A stretch of DNA of 64,000 bases from Phycisphaeraceae bacterium. Its GTDB lineage: Bacteria > Planctomycetota > Phycisphaerae > Phycisphaerales > UBA1924. A program made the position numbers and the translations under genes. The number at the start of each line of letters is the position of its first letter. Positions within the stretch are counted from its first letter, which is position 1. This document shows, one piece after another, positions 34,606 through 43,203 of the stretch. The notes beneath the pieces were generated by a model, which was not told the origin of the DNA, ran no database searches, and worked only from the letters and a program-made list of their open reading frames with translations. The stretch is from positions 446,537 through 510,536 of the forward strand of contig JAHBXB010000002.1 in assembly GCA_019636655.1 (NCBI GenBank), in the 5' to 3' direction.

Positions 34606-36069
34606 CTAGACCCTCTTCGCCACCTCGCCGAGCAGGTCCCACGCCGCACGGACGTGCGCCTCCCGGGTCTGCACGCCGCCGATGCACATCCGCAGCACGT
34701 ACCCGACGCCGGGCAGCACCGTGTGCGTGAGGTAGGCCCGGCCCGTCGAGTTGACGGCCTCGAGCAGCGCGCGGTTCCGGGCATCGGCCTGCTCCCCCTC
34801 GCCCTTGAGACGGAAACACACGAGGTTGATGGTCCGCGGCGCGGCCACCTCGAACCGCTCATCGGCCCGCACCCACCGCTCGAACTCCGCGGCGAGGCGG
34901 ACGTGCTCGCGGATGAACGCCCGCAGCCCCTCGACCCCGTAGGAGCGGATGACGAACCAGAGCTTCAGGGCGCGGAATCGGCGGCCGAGCGGCACCTGCC
35001 AGTCGCGGAAATCAATCGCGGCGCTCGCTCCGGACTCGGTCGCCTTGTTCCTCAGGTACTCGGGGGTGATGCTGAGGGCCGCGGTGAGGCTGGCGCGGTC
35101 GCTGGTCCAGAGCAGGTCGCAATCGAAGTTGGTGAGCATCCACTTGTGCGGGTTGAAGCAGAGCGAGTCCGCCGCGTCGATTCCGGCGAGCATCCAGCGG
35201 AACTCGGGGCAGATGCAGGCGGCGCCGGAGTGTGCGGCATCCACGTGGAGCCACAGGCCGTGACGCCGGGAGAGTGCGCCGATCGCCTCGACGCTGTCGA
35301 TGGCGGTTGACGACGTCGTCCCCACCGTGGCGCACACGTAGAACGGCGTGGCTCCCGCAGCCCGATCGGTCTCGATGGCCGCTTCGAGCCGCCGGGGATC
35401 CATGGCGAACGCCCGATCGACCTCGATCAGCCGGACCTGCCGGCGGTCGTCGGGGTGGCCGGCCAGCCCGGCGATCATCGCCGCCTTGACAATCGACGAG
35501 TGCGCCTGGGTCGACGTGTACGCGACAAGCGGACCACCGACCGATCCCGAGTTCATCGCACGCCGCCTCGCGGCGAGCATCGACACCAGCGTCCCCTCGC
35601 TGGCGGTGCCCTGGATCACGCCGCCGCCAGCCCCGCCGCTGCGGGAGTGGTGGAACGCGGGCGGCAGGTCGAGCATCTGCGCGACCCAGTCGAGCATGCG
35701 GATTTCGAGCTCGGTCGCCGCGGGGCTGGTGGCCCAGAGCATCCCGTTCACGCCCAAGCCGGCCGAGAGCAGTTCGCCCAGCACGGCCGGCGGCGAGGCG
35801 TTGGCCGGGAAGAACGCGAAGAAACTCGGCGACTGCCAGTGGGTGATTCCCGGCATGACGACCGGGTCGACGTCGGCCACGATCCGTCCCCACGCCTCGG
35901 GCGAGTCCGGCGGGCCCTCGGGCAGTTTTGCCAGCACGTCGCCGGGCGCGACCTGCGCCAGAACCGGCCTGTCGGAGAGGCCCTCCCAGTACGACGCGAT
36001 GAAGTCGATCATCGCGTGACCGGCGCTGCGGAACTCATCCGGGGTCATGTGGAATCCGGGGCTGCTCAT
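34606..36069 (-). CDS. PLP-dependent group II decarboxylase (aromatic amino acid type)
   Basis: This 487-residue enzyme belongs to fold type I group II decarboxylases. It shows HWQSPSFFAFFPANASPPAVLGELLSAGLGVNGMLWATSPAATELE, the PLP-phosphate region GTASEGTL, the cofactor aspartate in HVDAAHSG (277), and the Schiff-base lysine in NPHKWM (Lys309). The order and spacing fit aromatic-L-amino-acid/tyrosine decarboxylases rather than glutamate decarboxylase. It would release CO2 from an aromatic amino acid to give the amine. No transporter or dedicated pathway lies beside it; the substrate is inferred. ATG 36067-36069 has no clear ribosome site. Confidence 0.88.
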   Translation of the reverse strand: MSSPGFHMTPDEFRSAGHAMIDFIASYWEGLSDRPVLAQVAPGDVLAKLPEGPPDSPEAWGRIVADVDPVVMPGITHWQSPSFFAFFPANASPPAVLGELLSAGLGVNGMLWATSPAATELEIRMLDWVAQMLDLPPAFHHSRSGGAGGGVIQGTASEGTLVSMLAARRRAMNSGSVGGPLVAYTSTQAHSSIVKAAMIAGLAGHPDDRRQVRLIEVDRAFAMDPRRLEAAIETDRAAGATPFYVCATVGTTSSTAIDSVEAIGALSRRHGLWLHVDAAHSGAACICPEFRWMLAGIDAADSLCFNPHKWMLTNFDCDLLWTSDRASLTAALSITPEYLRNKATESGASAAIDFRDWQVPLGRRFRALKLWFVIRSYGVEGLRAFIREHVRLAAEFERWVRADERFEVAAPRTINLVCFRLKGEGEQADARNRALLEAVNSTGRAYLTHTVLPGVGYVLRMCIGGVQTREAHVRAAWDLLGEVAKRV

Positions 36070-36133
36070 GGGCGCAAGCGTAGGGATCCGTCCCGGATCG
36101 ACCTTGTTGCGCGGGGCTCACCGACAGGCGCAG

Positions 36134-36160
36134 AAAAAAGCCCCGGGCGATCCGGGGCTT
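36134..36160 (-). terminator. Rho-independent terminator of the S49/NfeD-like tandem
   Basis: AAGCCCCGG pairs with CCGGGGCTT (36138-36146 with 36152-36160) across a 5-nt loop. On the minus strand the stem ends in a run of T (six A on the plus strand at 36134-36139), so it ends the transcript from 36185 upward. Confidence 0.85.
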
Positions 36161-36184
36161 TGGGGCGTGCACGACTGCGATTGT

Positions 36185-37447
36185 CTACGGCCGCATCAGC
36201 CGCTTGAGCAGCTCTTCCTGCTCCTCGAACCACTCCTTGGTCAGGTTCTGGAGGAGCTCAAAGTTCGGGTTGACCTTGATCGCCTGGCGGATCTCGTTGA
36301 GGTGCGCGCGGGCGCGGCTCACCTCGGCGCCACGGCGCTGGCGGTCCTGCTGCTGCGCCGCCTGCTCCACGGCCAAGCGATACTTGATCAGCATCTCCTG
36401 CATCTTCTTGTTCGTCTCATCGCACTTGCGGAGCGATTCGTCGATCAGGTCGCTCGCCGCCTTGCCGGTGAGCTCCCACTCCGAGATGCCCATCTCCGTC
36501 ATCAGCTCGGGGAGCGTGGCCGCGACGCCGCGGGCGAACTTGCAGTTGACCGCATCGACCGCATTGAGCGTGAGGATGTGCTTGCCGTCGTTGAGAACGT
36601 GGTCGCCGGAGGTGTCCTGGAACCACTTCACCTCGCCCGTCTCCTTGTCGATGCTGTACGACAGCGGGGCATCGGTGATCTGCATCGACCGCATGATCCC
36701 CGGGTTCCGCCCCGCGTTCCGCGACGCCTTTTCCATCTGGTAGAGCATCTGCTCCAGCGGCAGGTCCTTCACCGCCGTGAGCTGCCCGAACCAGCCGGTG
36801 CACGCGCCGAGGTTGCCCTCGGGGAGGAAGTACATCTCCTCCAGCACGTACGGGCTCATCGCCGCGGCGGAGATGGCGGACTCGATCCACGCCACCGTGC
36901 GGAACTTCTTCTTGTAGACGTCCTGGAACAGGTCGTTGAACTTGCCGACCTCCAGGCCCAGCCCGCCGCCCGAGTTCACGCGGACGACCACGACCGACAC
37001 CCCGTCCTTCTCCAGGAGCGGGACCGCGTCCTTCCACGCCTTGACGGTGATCTCGATGCCGACGGTGTCGTCGACCTTGCCCTGCCATGAGTTGGGCGGG
37101 CCGAAGTTGAGCACCGCGACCTTGGTCGCCTTCCCGGCGGCCCCGGCCTCGTTCCCCTTGCGGGGCTTCTCGGCGGTATCTGTCGTCTTGGCGTCGGACG
37201 CGACCGGGGCGTCACGCTCGATGCGGTCGACCTGGCTCTTGGTGAAAAACTCTTCGTGCTCGATCTTGCCGACGACCACCATGAAGTAGACGTGGCCGTC
37301 GATCTCGCGGACAACCCGGCCATCGAGGACCCGCCCATCCTTAAGATGCAGTTTGTCGGCCATCGCATCCCGCGGCGAGACCGCCAGCACCGCGAGCATC
37401 GCGATCGCCAACAGGAACGACTTGAGGGTACCGGTGAGGCGTTTCAT
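36185..37447 (-). CDS. S49/NfeD-like (ClpP-fold) exported protein, paralogue 1
   Basis: This 420-residue protein has a signal peptide (LKSFLLAIAMLAVLAVSPRDAMA). It resembles the membrane-protease half of NfeD/SppA proteins with the ClpP/crotonase fold: VVVVRVNSGGGLGLEVGKFNDLFQDVYKKKFRTVAWIESAISAAAMSPYVLEEMYFLPEGNLGACTG. The canonical serine site (A-S-A/G-G-x-Y) is not where expected; nearby serines exist but not in that motif. The C-terminal 100 residues are helical and charged, a probable coiled coil. It follows its paralogue by 69 bp and ends at a strong terminator. Function is unknown. Confidence 0.78.
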   Translation of the reverse strand: MKRLTGTLKSFLLAIAMLAVLAVSPRDAMADKLHLKDGRVLDGRVVREIDGHVYFMVVVGKIEHEEFFTKSQVDRIERDAPVASDAKTTDTAEKPRKGNEAGAAGKATKVAVLNFGPPNSWQGKVDDTVGIEITVKAWKDAVPLLEKDGVSVVVVRVNSGGGLGLEVGKFNDLFQDVYKKKFRTVAWIESAISAAAMSPYVLEEMYFLPEGNLGACTGWFGQLTAVKDLPLEQMLYQMEKASRNAGRNPGIMRSMQITDAPLSYSIDKETGEVKWFQDTSGDHVLNDGKHILTLNAVDAVNCKFARGVAATLPELMTEMGISEWELTGKAASDLIDESLRKCDETNKKMQEMLIKYRLAVEQAAQQQDRQRRGAEVSRARAHLNEIRQAIKVNPNFELLQNLTKEWFEEQEELLKRLMRP

Positions 37448-37516
37448 CGACTGTGTTCTCCGCTTCGGACTGGGCTGGCACATCTTCTGGTACATCGGGG
37501 CCGCGGCGGCGCCGCA

Positions 37517-38989
37517 CTATCGGCGGTCGGACCGCTGCGCGGCCTCCAGCTGGTTGATCGTGAGGTTGATGACACGGATGATCTGCTCCGGCGCCCCTCG
37601 CAGGCGGCGCGGGTTCAGAGCCTCCTGGTACCGCTCGATGATGCTGCGGCACTCCTTGAGCAGCCGGATGCGCGTGCCGCGGTACTGGGTCCGCTGGTCG
37701 TAGCCGCCGGGCGCCTGGACCTGCAACTCCTGCTGATCGCGGTACTTCCGGAGGAACGTCCGCTCTGCCTCGCTGACCGATCGTCCCCAATCGGTGATGA
37801 TGCTCTCCGAGCGGCCGTCGATCACCTCGTAGTTCCGTCCGATGCCGAGCTTGAACGCCAGGGCGTCCATCGTGTCCACGGTGCCCTTGGAGACCTGAAG
37901 CTTGTACGCCAGGTCCGCCGTGAGGTTGAGGTTGTCGTTGCCCTTGAGCCGGGCGACGTCCTGGATCGTGTCCCGCCGGCCCTCGGCCTCGCTGCCGTCG
38001 TCGGTGAGCAGTTCCTCGTCCGGGCCCTCGGGCATCGCCTCGATGAACACCGGCTTGCCGCCCTCGAACTTCACGGAGAGAACAACCTCCGACATGGCCA
38101 TCGCCCGCAGGATGATCGGGTTGTACCCGCCCTTGTTGGCCAGGCCCTCGGCGCGCCCGAGCCGCAGCGACCGCTGCTTCTGCCGGACGACCTCGTCGCC
38201 GACGCCGTCGAACAGGTGGTCGAGCGAGCCGATGCCGCCGTGGTGTGCATCAGGCGCGAAGTAGATCTCGGGGAAGACAAACGGCAGGAACGCCGCGCCG
38301 CCGAGCGCCTTGTGCACCCAGCACACCAGTCGCGGCTTGGTCTTCCATTCCGGGTCGTCCCGCACCTCGTCGGTAAAAATGGTCTGCAACTGGCGGGCGG
38401 TCTCGAGCTGCTGGTCGAACGCGCCCTCGGCGCCACCCTCGGTGAAGTCCTCGACCTCCTCGCCGTGGAGCCGGAAATCCGTGTCCATCTTGACGAGCAG
38501 GACATCGGGCTGGTACTTGCGGGCGTCGTACATCACCTGCCGCAGCGGGGTGGCGGAGACGTCACGCCCGAACTCGCCCTTGAGCTCGATGAGGTAGACC
38601 TTCGCCGCGCCGGGCTTGCCCTCGCTCACCGGCTTGCCCGTTACCGCGGGCGCGTCGGTCTTGGCGTCGGCGGGGGCGTCGACCTTCACCACGCCCTTCT
38701 CGATCAGGAGGATCTCGGAGCGGTTGTAGGTCGTCTCGACGGTGAGGCCGCCGGGCCCGACGACGCGGATCTTGACCTCGCCATTCTTCTCTTCGAGGAT
38801 CTTCCCCTCGGCGGTCCGGCCCGACTTGAAGATCAGCCGGTCCAGCGAGCCGTCGTCCTTGGCCTTCTCATCCGCGGCCTTGTTGGCCGCGGGCGGCTCG
38901 GCCACCGCCACCGGCACCGGCCACAGCGAGGCCGCCGCGCCGAGCACACCGGCGGTCGCAATCGTCTTGAAGAACTGGCTCGTATTCAT
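37517..38989 (-). CDS. S49/NfeD-like (ClpP-fold) exported protein, paralogue 2
   Basis: This 490-residue protein has a signal peptide (TIATAGVLGAAASLWPVPVAVA) and shares the fold and C-terminal helical region with the next gene. It shows LLVKMDTDFRLHGEEVEDF then VHKALGGAAFLPFVFPEIYFAPDAHHGGIGS, where the paralogue has SAISAAAMSPYVLEEMYF. No serine remains at the expected active-site segment, so proteolysis looks unlikely. A Lys/Asp-rich part follows the leader. ATG 38987-38989 is the signal-peptide start. The 215-bp spacer upstream, after the CCA gene, contains a possible TATAGT -10 box but no convincing -35. Confidence 0.75.
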   Translation of the reverse strand: MNTSQFFKTIATAGVLGAAASLWPVPVAVAEPPAANKAADEKAKDDGSLDRLIFKSGRTAEGKILEEKNGEVKIRVVGPGGLTVETTYNRSEILLIEKGVVKVDAPADAKTDAPAVTGKPVSEGKPGAAKVYLIELKGEFGRDVSATPLRQVMYDARKYQPDVLLVKMDTDFRLHGEEVEDFTEGGAEGAFDQQLETARQLQTIFTDEVRDDPEWKTKPRLVCWVHKALGGAAFLPFVFPEIYFAPDAHHGGIGSLDHLFDGVGDEVVRQKQRSLRLGRAEGLANKGGYNPIILRAMAMSEVVLSVKFEGGKPVFIEAMPEGPDEELLTDDGSEAEGRRDTIQDVARLKGNDNLNLTADLAYKLQVSKGTVDTMDALAFKLGIGRNYEVIDGRSESIITDWGRSVSEAERTFLRKYRDQQELQVQAPGGYDQRTQYRGTRIRLLKECRSIIERYQEALNPRRLRGAPEQIIRVINLTINQLEAAQRSDRR

Positions 38990-39204
38990 TCGTAATCGCT
39001 CCGCTTTGACGCGGCCCCGCACGCGCTTGCCCGCGACGGCCGCACACGACACTTCTCAACCCGCTCCGCCCCGGCCTGCCGAACCCCGGCCCCACAAACT
39101 ATACCTACGCGGCCAACCACGCCGGGGCTCGTCCGGCCCAAACAGAATGCGCAGCCGGAAAGCGAACGCTCACACACCCGCGACTGCGGGCGCCTGGACC
39201 CTGT

Positions 39205-40506
39205 TTAGACGCCCAGCTGTCGTGCCAGTTCCAAGGCCCCCGCCTTGTCGACGATGCTCCGCTCCAACTGGGCGTCGTAGACCGCGTCGAGGATCGCCTT
39301 GAATCGCGGGCCTGGCCGCTGACCCATGGCAACCAGATCGTCCCCGGTGACCCACGGCGGCGGGGCAAGCCCACCCGGCTCCCGGGCCAGTTCCTCGACT
39401 CGAATCCTGATTCTGTTCGCGTAGTCGGGGTCGGCCGCGGCTACGAGCGATCTGGCATGCTCGAACGCGGCCCGGGATGCGGACCGCTTCTGGGCCGGCG
39501 TGGAACGGTCGAGCCAGCCCGGGGCTCCACGGACAAGGTCCGTGGCAACCCCGAGAATGTCCGATAACTGGTCAGTCTCGTCATTGCTGAGGTTCAGCGC
39601 GCGCCGCCATGCCGAGGCGATCTGCCGCCCCGCCAAGGCGAAGCCGTGTCGATCGATCGCCCACGCTGCGAGACAGGCTCCCAGGGGGGGCGTGGGGGAG
39701 CCCTCCTCCCTCCCCTCCCCGACGCCGCCGAGCAGATCGAGGGTCGAAACGGGAGTCTGCATTGATTCGGACTCGAGGACCGGCGCATCGAGTCCAAGGC
39801 GCTGAAGCAACTCCACGGCGGCGCCCCGTGACGGGTGGGCCATCATGCGGCGCAGTTCATCCCCAATCCGCTCGCGGCTGACCCCTCGCAACTCGGCCGC
39901 GTGCCGCCGGACGGCGTCCGCGGTCCGTGCGTCGAGGGAGAACCCCAGGCGAGCGGTGAACCGAACCGCGCGCAGGGCCCGCAGGTGATCCTCGGCGAGC
40001 CGCTTGTCCGGGTCGCCGACCGCGCGGATGACGCGGGCCTTGAGATCGGCGAGGCCGCCGACGAAGTCAACTACGTGCCCCCCTACCTCACCCGCAACGT
40101 CAGAGCGTGCTTCTGGCTCGGCAAGGGGGTCGAGAAACAGGGCGTTGATCGTGAAGTCGCGCCGGAGCGCATCGCTCCTGGGGTCGCTGAAGTGGACGAC
40201 ATCCGGACGACGGGCATCGGAGTACGGCCCGTCCGACCGGAACGTCGCGACCTCGACCGACACCCCGTCGTCATGCACCAGGATCACGCCGAATGCGGCC
40301 CCGACCTCGGCGGTGCGAGGGAACAGCTCTCGGACGCGCCCGGGGGCGGCATCGGTGGCGACGTCGTAGTCCGTCGGCTGCAGGCCCAGCAGTTCATCCC
40401 GCACGCACCCGCCGGCGAAGTACGCAACAAAGCCCGCATCGCGCAAGCGCCGGACGACGCCCGCCGCGATCCGCCGGGCCTTCACCGGGTCAGACGCCCT
40501 CGCCAT
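39205..40506 (-). CDS. cca: CCA tRNA nucleotidyltransferase (class II)
   Basis: This 433-residue enzyme adds CCA to tRNA 3' ends. It carries the nucleotidyltransferase motif AGGCVRDELLGLQPTDYDVATDA, the template region RRDFTINALFLDP and the RNA-binding motifs EDHLRALRAVRFTARLGFSLD and RIGDELRRMM. Between about residues 250 and 275 there is a low-complexity Gly/Glu/Pro insertion (GGVGEGREEGSPTPPLG), encoded by long G and C runs. Otherwise length and order are normal, with the family's helical tail. It is one complete gene, with the AhpD-like gene 33 bp upstream on the same strand. Confidence 0.92.
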   Translation of the reverse strand: MARASDPVKARRIAAGVVRRLRDAGFVAYFAGGCVRDELLGLQPTDYDVATDAAPGRVRELFPRTAEVGAAFGVILVHDDGVSVEVATFRSDGPYSDARRPDVVHFSDPRSDALRRDFTINALFLDPLAEPEARSDVAGEVGGHVVDFVGGLADLKARVIRAVGDPDKRLAEDHLRALRAVRFTARLGFSLDARTADAVRRHAAELRGVSRERIGDELRRMMAHPSRGAAVELLQRLGLDAPVLESESMQTPVSTLDLLGGVGEGREEGSPTPPLGACLAAWAIDRHGFALAGRQIASAWRRALNLSNDETDQLSDILGVATDLVRGAPGWLDRSTPAQKRSASRAAFEHARSLVAAADPDYANRIRIRVEELAREPGGLAPPPWVTGDDLVAMGQRPGPRFKAILDAVYDAQLERSIVDKAGALELARQLGV

Positions 40507-40539
40507 GCGCTGAGTCTACCACCGAAGGATCGGCGGGCG

Positions 40540-40917
40540 TCACGCAGAGCCGGTCGCGTCGATCGCGGCGCGGGCCTCGGCGAGAAACTCGACGGCCCGG
40601 CGCAGGTGGGGAATCACAATCGAGCCGCCGACGATCAGCGCCACATCGAACGACTCCCACATCTCCTCGTCCGAGCACCCAACCCGGATGCACTGGTCGA
40701 TGTGGTACGAGACGCAGTCGTCGCACCGCAGCACCATCGAGGCGACCAGGCCCAGCAGTTCCTTGGTCTTTCTGGGCAGGGCCCCGTCCCGGTAGGCCTG
40801 ATCGTCGAGGGAGAAGAACCGCTTGGTGACCAGCGTACCGCCGCCCTGCTCGGGCTCGGCCAGGATCCGCTGGTTCAGTCGCGCGCGGAACTCTTGAAAC
40901 TGCTCGTAGCGTCCCAT
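40540..40917 (-). CDS. Carboxymuconolactone decarboxylase / AhpD-like protein
   Basis: This 125-residue helical protein has the AhpD-type active motif CDDCVSYHI (CxxC-x3-H) and KTKELLGLVASMVLRCDD. CMD-family proteins act either as decarboxylases or as alkylhydroperoxidase D-like thiol peroxidases; the CxxC-H motif favours the latter. The subunits usually form hexamers. The gene lies between the SRPBCC gene and cca, 33 bp from each. Confidence 0.84.
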   Translation of the reverse strand: MGRYEQFQEFRARLNQRILAEPEQGGGTLVTKRFFSLDDQAYRDGALPRKTKELLGLVASMVLRCDDCVSYHIDQCIRVGCSDEEMWESFDVALIVGGSIVIPHLRRAVEFLAEARAAIDATGSA

Positions 40918-40950
40918 GCCAGGAGCGTACGCGACGCCGCTCCGGGGCCG

Positions 40951-41472
40951 TCAACTCAGACGAGGCTCTTCCCCGAACTTCGCCGCCAGGGCCCGCAGGT
41001 GGCGTTTGAGGTACATCCCGGGGTCCACAATGTACTTCATCATGAACCGCGGGATTGCCTGCGCGATTCGCCCGTGCTCCGTAAGTCGCACCGTGCACCC
41101 ATCACCCGCCGGCTCGATCAGGAACTCCCACGAACCGCTGAAGAACTTGGCATCGTCGGCGATGGTCGTCTCGAGCAACCGAGGCGGCTCGTTCCGGGTG
41201 GTCTCGAGCACGAACGAGTTGCGGCCCATCCACTGGCGCCACCGTTCCTTCCCGTTCTGGTCCGGGAGCCGTTCAACTTTGTTGATGCCGCTCCAGGTGG
41301 GCAGCGCCTCCGTGTTGCTAAGGACGTCCCAGACATCCTGGGGCTTCTGGTTGAGCCGGAGGGTCGCCACGGTGGTGTGATCGGTCGGCAGCCGCCGCCC
41401 GATCGCCCACATCGCGAGCACCAGGAGAACCAGAACAGCCACCACATTCACGACGATCAGGGCCCAAGTCAT
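40951..41472 (-). CDS. SRPBCC-domain protein with membrane anchor
   Basis: This 173-residue protein has one N-terminal membrane helix (LIVVNVVAVLVLLVLAMWAI) and then a START/SRPBCC (polyketide cyclase-dehydrase-like) domain: QKPQDVWDVLSNTEALPTWSGINKVERLP, then a long beta-sheet and a C-terminal helix. Such domains bind hydrophobic ligands; the ligand is unknown. It precedes the AhpD-like gene by 33 bp. A 169-bp spacer upstream holds no recognised signal. Confidence 0.82.
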   Translation of the reverse strand: MTWALIVVNVVAVLVLLVLAMWAIGRRLPTDHTTVATLRLNQKPQDVWDVLSNTEALPTWSGINKVERLPDQNGKERWRQWMGRNSFVLETTRNEPPRLLETTIADDAKFFSGSWEFLIEPAGDGCTVRLTEHGRIAQAIPRFMMKYIVDPGMYLKRHLRALAAKFGEEPRLS

Positions 41473-41641
41473 GGGAAGTCTCCGAAGCGGTCACCCCCGG
41501 CGGCGCGGTCCCAGGCTGAACGCAACGAACCCCCGCGCCCGTCCCCTTAGATCGGTTCTTGCCGCTTTGAATACTCCATAGTCACGGTCATGTATTCCGG
41601 GGCCAAGGTGGACCTGTACGGCCTGGCCGGCCCCCCACGGC

Positions 41642-42484
41642 TCACGCCCTTCGCGGCGTTCGGTCCCAGCCGAAGCGATCGACCGCCGCCTCCACCGCCC
41701 GCTGCCAGGTCCTGATTACGGGGGCGTTCCCATCACCCCACGCGGCGAACCAGATCCAGATGCGGTTGTAGCCCGAGCCGCACTCGGTCTCGATACGCCA
41801 CAGGCCGTTCCCAACCCCGTCCAGCGTCCCGGCAAAGCACTTCGGCGAGCGGGGCACCAGCACCTTCCCGGTGAGTGGCGTCCCATCGGCGGCCTGCAGC
41901 CGGTACGACTCCCCCTCGCTGAGCCCGTCGGTCGTACCCCGGGCGCCGAGCCACTCGGTACCCAGCGCCCGCGTCACGGCATCCGCGGGCGAAACCCCGG
42001 TAGGGAGCGCCGCGGAGACGAACGCCACCTGGCGCGACGCGCCAAGGTGATGCTCAAGGTAGTGCCGCATCGAGCGAAGCTCGAACGTCCAGCCGCCGCT
42101 GTAGGAGTCGTACGTGTCGTCCCATCCGGTCCCGCGCCCGAAACCGGACTGCACCATCCGAAGCACGGTGGTACCGCCGGATTTGGCTTCGATGTGCCAG
42201 TCCGTGCAGATCAGCTTCGGTTCCGCACCGGGGGAGCTGGTCCACTCTGACGTGCGCAGGAACCGCGGCGGGTCCCACGCCTCGATCCGCGAATCGAACC
42301 CGCCCCCCTCGCCCCAGGCGACCCGGATCGTGCCGCCGGTTCCCGGCTTCACGTTCGCTGAGAGACCGAACCAGCGGGTGAGTTCGGCGGCGTCGGTCAG
42401 CGCCGCCCAGACCGCCTCCGGCTGCGCTTGGATCTCCAGTGTGCGCTCGATCGTCCTCGTCCCGGCGGCCGGTACAGCATTCAT
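41642..42484 (-). CDS. AHSA1-type SRPBCC protein
   Basis: This 280-residue cytoplasmic protein has an Aha1-C-like SRPBCC domain in its first half: TRTIERTLEIQAQPEAVWAALTDAAELTRWFG, FDSRIEAWDPPRFLRTSEW and FELRSMRHYLEHHLG. The second part (from about 165) is a shorter, second beta domain without a clear family. In many bacteria such proteins are co-transcribed with an ArsR-like regulator. Here its ATG overlaps the stop of that regulator in the ATGA sequence at 42481-42484, which predicts coupled translation. The ligand is unknown. Confidence 0.84.
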   Translation of the reverse strand: MNAVPAAGTRTIERTLEIQAQPEAVWAALTDAAELTRWFGLSANVKPGTGGTIRVAWGEGGGFDSRIEAWDPPRFLRTSEWTSSPGAEPKLICTDWHIEAKSGGTTVLRMVQSGFGRGTGWDDTYDSYSGGWTFELRSMRHYLEHHLGASRQVAFVSAALPTGVSPADAVTRALGTEWLGARGTTDGLSEGESYRLQAADGTPLTGKVLVPRSPKCFAGTLDGVGNGLWRIETECGSGYNRIWIWFAAWGDGNAPVIRTWQRAVEAAVDRFGWDRTPRRA

Positions 42485-43140
42485 GCCTGGTTCTCCTCAT
42501 CTGGCGTTCTTCCCATTGTCGATGGCTCCGGCTCCGCAGCGGCCGGTTCCACGCGGGTGATCGCCGGGTACCCCCCTACGACAAAGTTGTACAGCCGGCC
42601 CTGCGGCGCCGACTCGTCGTGGTACTCCGCGGCGAGTCTCGCCACCTCGTTCGCAAGGTCCTCGGCGAACGCGTTGCGGTCCTCGGCATTGGCGAACCGC
42701 ACGCCGATCTGGATCGTGAGCGTGGCGAGCCCCTTGCCGGCCCGCTCTGAACGGGCCCGGAGTTCCGCAACGTCCGTGATGGTCTTGGCCGCGACAGCGA
42801 CGAGATACGCCGACGAGAACCGGTCGGTCAGACGGCTCGGGTCAGTCCCGAGCGGCCCGATGACCTCCGGGCTGATGAGGTACGACGCGGCGGTCGCCTG
42901 CACGATCCGTTCAACGCAGTTGCCCTTTCGACGCTCATCGACCTGCTTGACGAGCCCGGCCTTCTCGAGCTCGCGCAGGTGGTAGTTCAGCCGCTGGCGG
43001 GGAAGCCCGAGCCGGCGGGCGAGTCCGCTGGCGGAGTCGGGAGTCGCCAACTCGCTGAGGAGCCGCTGGCGGGTGGAGTCCAGTACCGCCGCGGCACGGT
43101 CCTGGGCCCGAAGAACCTCCATGGTCGGCAGTGCTGACAT
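42481..43140 (-). CDS. ArsR-like winged-helix regulator
   Basis: This 219-residue protein starts with a winged helix: AVLDSTRQRLLSELATPDSASGLARRLGLPRQRLNYHLRELEKAGLVKQVDERRKGNCVERI, which matches the ArsR/SmtB-like HTH_20 group without the metal-binding cysteines. The C-terminal 130 residues resemble the sensor part of regulators paired with SRPBCC proteins. ATG 43138-43140 is preferred to a TTG seven codons upstream. The short AT-rich leader holds two palindromes (43157-43172 and 43182-43198), probably operators. Its last codon overlaps the downstream SRPBCC gene. Confidence 0.85.
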   Translation of the reverse strand: MSALPTMEVLRAQDRAAAVLDSTRQRLLSELATPDSASGLARRLGLPRQRLNYHLRELEKAGLVKQVDERRKGNCVERIVQATAASYLISPEVIGPLGTDPSRLTDRFSSAYLVAVAAKTITDVAELRARSERAGKGLATLTIQIGVRFANAEDRNAFAEDLANEVARLAAEYHDESAPQGRLYNFVVGGYPAITRVEPAAAEPEPSTMGRTPDEENQA

Positions 43141-43156
43141 AGAGTCAGCGTACTCC

Positions 43157-43172
43157 GACAATATATACTGTC
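43157..43172. promoter_or_regulatory. Palindromic operator candidate (GACA-N-TATATA-N-TGTC)
   Basis: The plus strand reads GACAATATATACTGTC, an inverted repeat with a single mismatched pair. It is 17-32 bp before the ArsR-like start codon and is the most AT-rich site in the neighbourhood, so it may be both -10 region and autoregulatory operator. Confidence 0.55.
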
Positions 43173-43181
43173 AAGACCACG

Positions 43182-43198
43182 TTTGTATTCTAGACAAA
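43182..43198. promoter_or_regulatory. Second inverted repeat in the ArsR leader (TTTGT-N7-ACAAA)
   Basis: TTTGT and ACAAA are separated by 7 bp, just upstream of the first palindrome and next to the stop of the O-methyltransferase gene. It is a weaker operator candidate. Confidence 0.4.
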
Positions 43199-43203
43199 AT
43201 TAC

